This document shows, piece by piece, positions 58,249 through 64,000 of a stretch of 64,000 nucleotides of DNA (its first letter is position 1; the number at the start of each line of letters is the position of its first letter). The notes under the pieces were generated by a model, which did no database searches, was not told the origin of the DNA, and saw only the letters and a program-made list of their open reading frames with translations. The position numbers and the translations under genes are program-made. The DNA is from Bacteroidia bacterium. Its GTDB lineage: Bacteria; Bacteroidota; Bacteroidia; Flavobacteriales_D; Cryomorphaceae. The stretch lies in assembly GCA_030427905.1 (NCBI GenBank), contig JAUICL010000002.1, positions 744,001-808,000 on the forward strand, read 5' to 3'.

Positions 58249-58920
58249 CTAAAACACCTGTTTCACCTGCCCAATCTGATTGAGAAACTCATTTCGAACT
58301 TCGGGTTGTTCGAATGCACCGCCGTATTCAAAAGTGGTGGTGAAACTCGATTTGTCCTTAATACCACGCGATGAGACGCAAAGGTGCTTTGCCGAAATCA
58401 TTACCATCACACTTTCGGTTTTCAAAACGTTTTGTAGTTCAGTGAGAATCTGCAGACAAAGCCTTTCTTGAACCTGCGGACGCTTCGAAAAATAATCCAC
58501 TAAGCGGTTAATTTTTGAAAGTCCGATCACGTGCTTTTCCGGAATATAGGCTACATGAGCAAACCCCGAGATGGGAAGGAAGTGGTGTTCGCATACGGAA
58601 TCGACTGTGATATTTTGCTCGATCAGCATTTTGCCATAACCGTATTTATTCTCAAACACCGAAAGTCTTGGTCTATCAGCCGGATTTAACCCCCCAAACA
58701 ATTCTTTGACGTACATTTTAGCCACCCGGTAGGGCGTACCTGAAAGGCTATCATCACTTAAATCGAGCCCTAGCTCTTCCATAATCTTTGAAAAGTGATG
58801 CTGAATGGAAGCAATTTTAGCATCGTTCGGCTTATCGAATGCATCGGTTCGCATAGGAGTATCGATGCTCGTGGAGATGTGATTATCTCCCAATGATTCA
58901 ATCTCTTCAATGGTATTCAT
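58249..58920 (-). CDS. folE: GTP cyclohydrolase I
   Basis: From the ATG at 58920 the protein is 223 residues; the first 30 or so are extra to the catalytic domain. Zinc and substrate motifs are TVDSVCEHHFLPISGFAHVA, SKINRLVDYFSKRPQVQERL and SVMVMISAKHLCVSSRGIKD, with the Cys/His ligands in CEHH and HLCVSSRG. It converts GTP to dihydroneopterin triphosphate for folate or pterin. Its start is 8 bp after the MerC stop, so the two share a promoter under the palindrome at 59388-59406. Confidence 0.95.
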   Translation of the reverse strand: MNTIEEIESLGDNHISTSIDTPMRTDAFDKPNDAKIASIQHHFSKIMEELGLDLSDDSLSGTPYRVAKMYVKELFGGLNPADRPRLSVFENKYGYGKMLIEQNITVDSVCEHHFLPISGFAHVAYIPEKHVIGLSKINRLVDYFSKRPQVQERLCLQILTELQNVLKTESVMVMISAKHLCVSSRGIKDKSSFTTTFEYGGAFEQPEVRNEFLNQIGQVKQVF

Positions 58921-58928
58921 CACTATTT

Positions 58929-59339
58929 TCAGTTTTGGTGAGCACAACACCCATCTCCATCGCACCGACAGAAACGATGATTGTAAATGTGAAGGGCAAT
59001 TATAGCCAAAGCAGGTACGTAGATAAACTCGTGCGATACCACGCCCAGTTCAAAGGTTTCATTGAGAATGGTGAGAAGCAATACCGACCAACTGGCCCAC
59101 ATGGCGATAGCTACCCAGCGTTTACTCGTTTTTGCCGTGGCATAGTAGATGGCGATAAATGAAATAACAAGAAAAATGTAATCTATAGCCTGCCACCACA
59201 CGGGCGTATCGGCGCAGCAAGTAGAAGTACAAACACTAGCTACGAAAATGAAGGGAGTTGCTACGCAATGTACGAAGCACAGGGCGCTGGCTGCTGCTCC
59301 TACGAGATCGGAGTTGAACGCCTTTTGAAACTGAACCAT
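58929..59339 (-). CDS. MerC domain membrane protein
   Basis: From the ATG at 59339 (MVQFQKAFNSDLVGAAASAL) the protein is 136 residues with four membrane helices. Cysteine pairs in CFVHCVATPF and VCTSTCCADTP, and a Cys/His-rich C terminus (HRFCRCDGDGCCAHQN), are characteristic of MerC-type metal-binding membrane proteins. In Bacteroidota these genes are often near metal-responsive regulators. Upstream, the promoter overlaps a 19-bp palindrome, and FolE follows, so a zinc- or iron-responsive operon is likely. Confidence 0.88.
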   Translation of the reverse strand: MVQFQKAFNSDLVGAAASALCFVHCVATPFIFVASVCTSTCCADTPVWWQAIDYIFLVISFIAIYYATAKTSKRWVAIAMWASWSVLLLTILNETFELGVVSHEFIYVPALAIIALHIYNHRFCRCDGDGCCAHQN

Positions 59340-59364
59340 AAAACCAGGATTAGCAAATTCAGCA

Positions 59365-59394
59365 CAAATGTACGCTTTGATTTTATTATTGCAA
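59365..59394 (-). promoter_or_regulatory. Promoter of the merC-folE operon (TTG-N19-TACATTTG)
   Basis: On the minus strand the -33 TTG (59392-59394) and the -7 element TACATTTG (59365-59372) are separated by 19 bp, the consensus arrangement. It predicts a short leader of about 20 nt before the MerC ATG at 59339. Confidence 0.72.
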
Positions 59395-59406
59395 CATTGT
59401 TGCAAT
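59388..59406. promoter_or_regulatory. Perfect 9-1-9 palindrome, candidate Fur-family (Zur-like) operator
   Basis: ATTGCAACATTGTTGCAAT is a perfect 19-bp inverted repeat (9-1-9), the geometry of Fur/Zur-family boxes. It covers the -33 element of the MerC promoter, so a bound repressor would block RNA polymerase. Which family member binds is inferred from geometry and from the metal-related genes. Confidence 0.68.
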
Positions 59407-59540
59407 TACAAATTGAGCAAAATATCTCGCATAATTTTCAGAAATCCCCCAATCCAATTGACTAACCAACATACCAATGATGCTCATCAAAGAAAGACGC
59501 TGCCTTGAACGCAAAATCAATGGAAAAGAGAAAAGATAGA

Positions 59541-59714
59541 CTATTGTCTGACCCGCCTACGTCTATAGATCATTAAAGAATAGAGACTCAAACCAAACCC
59601 CACTCCCATCATAAGCCCCCTATCCAAATCTGAGATTACAGCGTATTGAGCATATATTTGCACGATGACGATTAGAGCCAGTCCAATGACCAATAGGACT
59701 TGTGATTTATTCAT
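59541..59714 (-). CDS. 57-residue membrane protein
   Basis: The start ATG is at 59714 and the frame runs MNKSQVLLVIGLALIVIVQI to a TAG at 59541. It has two hydrophobic helices (SQVLLVIGLALIVIVQIYA, GLMMGVGFGLSLYSLMIY) and a very basic tail (YRRRRVRQ). Short two-helix proteins of this form are common in Bacteroidota. It lies upstream of the MerC promoter on the same strand. Confidence 0.6.
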   Translation of the reverse strand: MNKSQVLLVIGLALIVIVQIYAQYAVISDLDRGLMMGVGFGLSLYSLMIYRRRRVRQ

Positions 59715-59833
59715 ATCCGTTCAGAATTTCCTTTGGTTAGAATCTTTCACAAGATAAACCCAGATATACTTATTTCAAAAGATCCGTAATTCTACACATG
59801 GAATTTAAGAGCGAAAGAAGTTTTCATTGTGCC

Positions 59834-60424
59834 CTAATTCTCCTCCCCGTAGTAGTTAGCCAAAATAGATTCCAGTGGCTCTTCCCCACCAATTACCCGT
59901 TCGATGCGGTTCCACGCTTCCGCACTCAAAACTTGCTTCAGCGGCTGAGCTACCTGATTGACCTTCGGGAATACCGCTGAAATCTTCTTATCCCAGACTT
60001 TGTAGTACTTCAAGAGATCGTTGGGGTAGACTATTTTTCGTTTTGTTCCCTCGTCGATGCCGCGGAATGGCATGGTAATATTGAGATAACCGTAATCGTC
60101 GGTCAATTGCTCTCCCCGCTGAATGTCGCGAATGGCAATCTCGAAATCGTAAGCCGTAGTCAGGCAGTTGGAATTGAAGCTGTGATTCACAAAGCGGCCA
60201 TTGTCCCAACACAGCACGAGGTTCCCGTTGTTGTTTCGAAAGGTATAGGTGTCGAGAATGTCTTGATAGATGGGTTCCATATTCTGAAACTCAACAGGGC
60301 TAAACTCGCGATCGAGTTTGTCCAAAACCCAGGTAATGGTACCTGCGGGAATAAACTCTGTGGCCACTACCCCGTAGCCCACTTCATTGCTGATAAACTT
60401 GAGTTCCGTGTGCGGATGAATCAT
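59834..60424 (-). CDS. SET-domain protein
   Basis: The 196-residue protein has an N-terminal SET region (NEVGYGVVATEFIPAGTITW) and the characteristic catalytic part: NGRFVNHSFNSNCLTTAYDF, EIAIRDIQRGEQLTDDYGYL. These give the NHS-x-x-xN and GEQLTxDYG motifs of SAM-dependent lysine methyltransferases. Bacterial SET proteins are scattered and may modify ribosomal or DNA-binding proteins. It is monocistronic, with short gaps on both sides. Confidence 0.88.
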   Translation of the reverse strand: MIHPHTELKFISNEVGYGVVATEFIPAGTITWVLDKLDREFSPVEFQNMEPIYQDILDTYTFRNNNGNLVLCWDNGRFVNHSFNSNCLTTAYDFEIAIRDIQRGEQLTDDYGYLNITMPFRGIDEGTKRKIVYPNDLLKYYKVWDKKISAVFPKVNQVAQPLKQVLSAEAWNRIERVIGGEEPLESILANYYGEEN

Positions 60425-60544
60425 TTTGATTTGAATTAGACTTGTTTAGACTAAAAAGTGAACTGCAGTCAAAAATTGGTCCCGAGAAAACCATTGGTGG
60501 CTCTGCATACTCCATCCAATATTCCTACTATGAAATCAGGAAAA

Positions 60545-60859
60545 TTACATTAACAAAAGGGTCACGGCAAGCACCGTACAGGCAATAATGAGCACACCCA
60601 ACATGCTGTTTTTCGGCGAAACAATCACAGGTGAACCATTCTTATAAAAATCCAGCACAATACCACTCAGACCAAAACCAGTTACGATTTTACAATTGGA
60701 TCGGCCGGTTGCTTCGTCCATTCCAAACTCATGTTCTGTACCTGTAATGGAGTATTTGGAAGAAACCAACTCTCCATTTACGCGGATGGTTTCCTTTCCC
60801 AAAAATGAGTTGTGAACTTCAATCTTATTATCGCCGTTGTATATCGTCGTGTACTTCAT
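60545..60859 (-). CDS. Small C-terminally anchored protein of unknown function
   Basis: The 104-residue protein has a beta-rich N-terminal part (YNGDNKIEVHNSFLGKETIR, ELVSSKYSITGTEHEFGMDE) and one C-terminal membrane helix (MLGVLIIACTVLAVTLLLM). There is no signal peptide, so it may face the cytoplasm. No family recognised. Confidence 0.6.
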   Translation of the reverse strand: MKYTTIYNGDNKIEVHNSFLGKETIRVNGELVSSKYSITGTEHEFGMDEATGRSNCKIVTGFGLSGIVLDFYKNGSPVIVSPKNSMLGVLIIACTVLAVTLLLM

Positions 60860-60935
60860 CTGTGTCTTAGCATTTCATAAGTGAAAATACTAATTCCGGA
60901 GAGCTTTCAATCTTATTTTTGATCGAATTAATTTC

Positions 60936-60943
60936 TACATTCG
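60936..60943 (+). promoter_or_regulatory. Possible -7 element TACATTCG of the 2OG oxygenase gene
   Basis: TACATTCG differs at one base from TAnnTTTG, as in other TTCG variants in the window, and lies 18 bp before the TTG start at 60962. Confidence 0.35.
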
Positions 60944-60961
60944 CCGCGCTTTTATAATGCG

Positions 60962-61591
60962 TTGAACACCTACCATAAGCTAGAGAACTGGCTCTCCTGG
61001 ATGGATGAGCTCTCTCAAAATGATTTTGTGGTCGTCGATCACTTCTTGGACCGAGAACTATTCGATTCGATCAGATCATTTTTCCTTTCTCACATCGATG
61101 CATTTAGCAAAGCTGGGATCGGAGCGCTCGATCAAAACATGATTCGCAAAGACATTCGCGGCGATTATACCTATTGGCTAGATCGCAAGCGAGATGTTGA
61201 GTTAATCCCCTACTGGGATCTAGTGGATGAAACGATCCATTTCTACAACCGATATTGCTATTTAGGTATCTCAGGTTATGAGTTTCACTTGGCCCATTAC
61301 CCGAAAGGTGGGCACTACGACAAACACCTCGATCAGTTTAACGATCGGAGCAACCGAATGATCTCAATGGTGATCTACCTCAACAAAGACTGGCAAAAGG
61401 GAGATGGCGGCGAACTGGAGATTTTCCGTCCAGATGGTTCTTCCGTTCTAGTGGAACCCATCGAGGGAAGATGCGTGATGTTCAAGAGTGCCGAGGTGCC
61501 GCACAGAGTGGTAGCTTCAAATAAGCCTCGCTACAGCCTTACCGGATGGCTCCTTCAGCATCCATCGGCTCTGGGGCAGTTCTTGGGATAA
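60962..61591 (+). CDS. 2OG-Fe(II) oxygenase (prolyl 4-hydroxylase-like)
   Basis: The protein is 209 residues from a TTG at 60962; an ATG at 61001 gives a shorter product. The double-stranded beta helix shows HYPKGGHYDKHLDQFNDRSN (iron ligands in HYD), RMISMVIYLNKDWQKGDGGE and EVPHRVVASNKPRYSLTGWL (second iron His in PHRV and the 2OG-binding Arg). It is of the 2OG-Fe(II) oxygenase superfamily, P4Hc-type. Substrate unknown; often a protein proline or a small molecule. Confidence 0.88.
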   Translation: MNTYHKLENWLSWMDELSQNDFVVVDHFLDRELFDSIRSFFLSHIDAFSKAGIGALDQNMIRKDIRGDYTYWLDRKRDVELIPYWDLVDETIHFYNRYCYLGISGYEFHLAHYPKGGHYDKHLDQFNDRSNRMISMVIYLNKDWQKGDGGELEIFRPDGSSVLVEPIEGRCVMFKSAEVPHRVVASNKPRYSLTGWLLQHPSALGQFLG

Positions 61592-61645
61592 AGTTCGTTT
61601 CTCAAAATCGGTTAGTGCGCGTAAATCTAGCTGTTCTTAGCCGTT

Positions 61646-62584
61646 CTAATACAGCCGCTTCCAGAACTTAGTCAGACAAGTGGCCTTGTCAATTTCTTCG
61701 AACATCTCCACACTCAACAAGCCGATTTTTTCCCTCCTGCTGTCGAGTAAATCGTCGTTTTTGTTTTTAGGAACATGTTTAAATCCAAAATACCCTTCAT
61801 TTGGGTAATTTCCTTTCCCGAATTCGGCTTCAAAATCGCAAATGGTGGCAAAGTGTTCATTGTGGATGTTTCCCCTCTTCAACTCTTCTAAAAGCAATTG
61901 GTCATGCGATGGGTTGGGCTGACTGTAGTGGTGGATGAGCAGAACAATCGGCATCCCCGCACTGAAGTTTTGGGTAGACACCTTTTCGTGCATACTGGTT
62001 CGATCAAGACCGATGAGATGCTCACCGGGAAAGCCATATAGCCCCGTGAGCTCAATTATTCGCTCTACTTGCCGCGTATTTAGGTCTTCCCATTCCTTTC
62101 CAATCTTCTTCCGTTTTAACAGCGTGGCTTCATAGTATTTCGCACGCATTTCCTGATCTGCTGAGAACATCGCGTTAATTTCCTCCCGGATCTCTGGAAT
62201 AATTCTTCGCTCGTATATTTCCACCAGACTGTCTTCTTTCATTTTTAGAGCATCGGAAATTGCCTTGGGTAGAAACTCGCTGATCAACCCCAAATTTTCG
62301 AGATCCCTTAGTCTTATACCCAATGTCAAGGCCTTCTGAGCAAAAAAGTAAAACATAGCTGTATCGCCCGCACAGGCAGACAACTCTAGGGCATTATAAG
62401 CATCACGTGCAAAGGGTGTAATTGGACCTTGGAACGCGGCTTTGTAGTGCTTAAGAGCCACTCTGTAATCTTCTGATACAGCCGCAACTCTTCCTTTATT
62501 GATGGCTCTGTAGTAAACTAAAGCATCTTGAGCTAAGCTGTCGAAAGTAAAAAAGATGAGAAAAACAGTGAAAAAGCGAATCAT
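61646..62584 (-). CDS. Secreted protein of unknown function
   Basis: From the ATG at 62584 the protein is 312 residues with a signal peptide (IRFFTVFLIFFTFDSLAQ). The mature part is helical and contains a tetratricopeptide-like start (RAINKGRVAAVSEDYRVALK then HYKAAFQGPITPFARDAYN) and a C-terminal region of unclear fold (EFGKGNYPNEGYFGFKHVPK). No enzyme motif is seen. DUF-type families of this form are common in Bacteroidota. Confidence 0.72.
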   Translation of the reverse strand: MIRFFTVFLIFFTFDSLAQDALVYYRAINKGRVAAVSEDYRVALKHYKAAFQGPITPFARDAYNALELSACAGDTAMFYFFAQKALTLGIRLRDLENLGLISEFLPKAISDALKMKEDSLVEIYERRIIPEIREEINAMFSADQEMRAKYYEATLLKRKKIGKEWEDLNTRQVERIIELTGLYGFPGEHLIGLDRTSMHEKVSTQNFSAGMPIVLLIHHYSQPNPSHDQLLLEELKRGNIHNEHFATICDFEAEFGKGNYPNEGYFGFKHVPKNKNDDLLDSRREKIGLLSVEMFEEIDKATCLTKFWKRLY

Positions 62585-62686
62585 ATCTAACAAAATAATC
62601 ATTGAGTCCGATAAAACCCTTGTCAATTGACTACCACTGGAGTAGTCTGCCCATAAATATCTAACAATCTAATTTAGATCAATATC

Positions 62687-62959
62687 TTACCGAAACAATA
62701 AAAGCTGGCTATCCAAAATTCCTTTGACCCAGTGCTTGACCATTGGCTCTATTTCATAATAAAGATCCACTTTAGCCCCCCTTTCATCCTCGTAAACCGC
62801 TTCACCGAGCACACAGAGCAGCACTGCACGCACCTTAGAGCTATGCTCCTTCAGAATTTCGCCTTTCTTGATCTGGATAGCTACTACATTTGCTCCTATA
62901 GTACGAGACAGCGGCTTTGCGCTGACTCCCCTCTCATCGTGCAGATTGCGAATATTCAT
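62687..62959 (-). CDS. Small cupin-domain protein
   Basis: The 90-residue protein reads as a single cupin: ANVVAIQIKKGEILKEHSSK, VRAVLLCVLGEAVYEDERGA and LYYEIEPMVKHWVKGILDSQ. The lone His pair (EHSSK, KHWVK) could hold a metal. Its ATG overlaps the stop of the upstream lipoprotein gene by 4 bp. A function cannot be assigned. Confidence 0.75.
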   Translation of the reverse strand: MNIRNLHDERGVSAKPLSRTIGANVVAIQIKKGEILKEHSSKVRAVLLCVLGEAVYEDERGAKVDLYYEIEPMVKHWVKGILDSQLLLFR

Positions 62960-63360
62960 TTGAAGAATTTGTGGTACGTATTAAAGGACTCTTCAAGATC
63001 AGCGATCAACTCTTCTGACTGATCGTTATCCATTGAAGTGGAAAGCTGCTCAATCAAACCCATATGAGTAATCAACCACTTGTGAAGTTCTTCGTGGCTT
63101 TCACCTTTCATGGTGCAACTTTCAATTAGTGCTAGGTTCTGCATTCTTAGTCCTTCAGCCAACTCCTTGTATTCCGTTCCCCCTCTCTCAATAAAGTCGT
63201 TCAGCAATTCATGTCCCTTCTCGATATGGGGTTTCATCTCAGCATTGACAACCCATTTCTCACCGTCATTCAATCGAAGACCGGCATCAACTTTTTGCGT
63301 CCCACAAGCCGTCAAGACAATCATTGTCATGGCGTAATAAAGTATAAGTGACACTCTCAT
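62956..63360 (-). CDS. Lipoprotein of unknown function
   Basis: From the ATG at 63360 the protein is 134 residues with a lipoprotein signal (VSLILYYAMTMIVLTACGTQ; lipobox LTAC). The mature part is helical with histidines (MKPHIEKGHELLNDF, KGESHEELHKWLITHMGLIE) spread over about 80 residues, a pattern that could bind a metal. It is translationally coupled to the cupin gene and may be a metal-handling pair, which is only an inference. A longer frame upstream is not credible. Confidence 0.68.
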   Translation of the reverse strand: MRVSLILYYAMTMIVLTACGTQKVDAGLRLNDGEKWVVNAEMKPHIEKGHELLNDFIERGGTEYKELAEGLRMQNLALIESCTMKGESHEELHKWLITHMGLIEQLSTSMDNDQSEELIADLEESFNTYHKFFK

Positions 63361-63469
63361 TGGATGCGATTTTGGCTTAGGAATTTCTGAAAGGCTCCAA
63401 TCCAAAAGTAGAAATTTCTTCATCAAGACTTTAAACAGCTGCTTAATTCCAAAAAGACCTTTACACAAA

Positions 63470-64000
63470 CTACCGCACTACAAACTCTTTGCTGCCAATC
63501 TTGCTGCCATCCACCATTTGGAGTACATATGTCCCGCCAGACAAAGCCGATGTATCGATGAAGAAAGAATCAGTCATGGCCGGTCTTCTTTCTTGAATCA
63601 TCAGCCTTCCCTGAAGATCAAAAACCTGAATGGTAATCGGCTCGATTGATTGAGATCTGTAATCGACTCGCACCCTTCCATCAGCGGTTGGATTAGGAAA
63701 CAAACTAAAGTTCAGCGTGCTATGGGCATCTGCCACTCCCATCACCACCTTGTTGTATAGAAACACACCTTTCCCACCGATATAAACGTAATCGGTATTG
63801 TTCATGTGCTCTACCGTCATGCACTGCACCCGCTGCACGGCCGGTGGGCTTTGGTAATGTATGGTATCCCAGGTCGCTCCTTGGTTTTCGCTAATAAGCA
63901 ATGGCACTTCATTGGCATTGGTATTGTTCAACCCCGTTACATAAAGTACACCGGTGCTCGCCGGGCTAAAATCGATATTGGTGTAATAGAGCGCATAGAT
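63470..64000 (-). CDS. T9SS protein with Asp-box (BNR) repeats, C-terminal part
   Basis: The frame is open to the window edge, so at least 176 residues of the C-terminal part are seen. An Asp-box (PLLISENQGATWDTIHYQS) and a following strand pattern (YVYIGGKGVFLYNKVVM) indicate a beta-propeller with BNR/sortilin-like repeats. The C terminus is a T9SS type A sorting domain (LFPNPTADGRVRVDYRSQSI ... KEFVVR). Most of the protein lies outside the window. Confidence 0.87.
   Translation of the reverse strand: MYALYYTNIDFSPASTGVLYVTGLNNTNANEVPLLISENQGATWDTIHYQSPPAVQRVQCMTVEHMNNTDYVYIGGKGVFLYNKVVMGVADAHSTLNFSLFPNPTADGRVRVDYRSQSIEPITIQVFDLQGRLMIQERRPAMTDSFFIDTSALSGGTYVLQMVDGSKIGSKEFVVR

Noticed and set aside
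1-64000. CRISPR array, tRNA, rRNA, prophage or insertion sequence
   Set aside because: No repeat-spacer pattern, cloverleaf, transposase motif or terminal repeats were recognised anywhere in the window by reading.

Overview
The window is chromosomal DNA from a Bacteroidota bacterium, most likely an aerobic flavobacterium-like marine or freshwater lineage. The evidence is: several proteins with type IX secretion (T9SS) C-terminal sorting domains, including a gliding-motility-associated (CHU_C-type) domain; Bacteroidota-only families (DUF6090, DUF4421, HTTM, choice-of-anchor J); repeated promoter elements of the Bacteroidota form TAnnTTTG, sometimes with a TTG about 19-20 bp upstream; and no Shine-Dalgarno-like pattern before most starts. 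I see no tRNA, rRNA, CRISPR array, prophage or insertion sequence. Both ends cut through genes.

Layout. 0-5 kb: tail of a glutamate-type dehydrogenase, then the three-gene proton-translocating transhydrogenase (pntAA-pntAB-pntB), a Rnk/GreA-C-like protein and NhaA. 5-15 kb: small metabolic and stress genes, including an orphan four-helix-bundle sensor, a TauE-like exporter, a DOPA-dioxygenase-like enzyme, a sulfurtransferase, a group III truncated haemoglobin operon, a TRIC channel, a pirin, a coupled metallopeptidase/DUF6090 pair, a cold-shock protein and S4/YwbE RNA-associated proteins. 15-18 kb: an AraC regulator divergent from aldehyde dehydrogenase plus DUF779, with three operator half-sites spaced exactly 21 bp. 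18-30 kb: a stand-alone T9SS sorting domain, a DUF2330/RnfD-like module, peptide deformylase, a fused 2-oxoacid dehydrogenase E1, a PaaE-like reductase, and HTTM plus PhoD-like proteins. 30-41 kb: T9SS and lipoprotein genes, a formylglycine-generating enzyme, a hemerythrin, two FkbM methyltransferases, a GH92 mannosidase and a pseudouridine synthase.

41-53 kb is the most accessory-like part: secreted proteins of unknown function, a von Willebrand A protein, an ABC exporter flanked by two nearly identical CPBP membrane proteases, a two-DTG retropepsin-like protein, and a same-strand run of antitoxin, ParE toxin, Imm33-like immunity protein, CrtA-like monooxygenase and an unknown protein. 53-64 kb: a beta-helix protein followed by a T9SS protein with three YFWDxDPG repeats, a second DUF6090 protein, a PIG-L deacetylase, a MerC-FolE operon behind a perfect 9-1-9 palindrome that covers the promoter -33 box, a 57-residue membrane protein, a SET-domain protein, a 2OG-Fe(II) oxygenase, a cupin/lipoprotein pair and the 3' end of an Asp-box T9SS protein.

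The best candidates for something not yet described are the MerC-FolE metal-responsive operon, the AraC-ALDH-DUF779 switch with its complete readable promoter architecture, the DUF2330/RnfD-like membrane module without the usual flavin attachment motif, and the CPBP-ABC-CPBP cluster. Base composition, identities and family assignments were judged by reading only; no alignment or database search was run.
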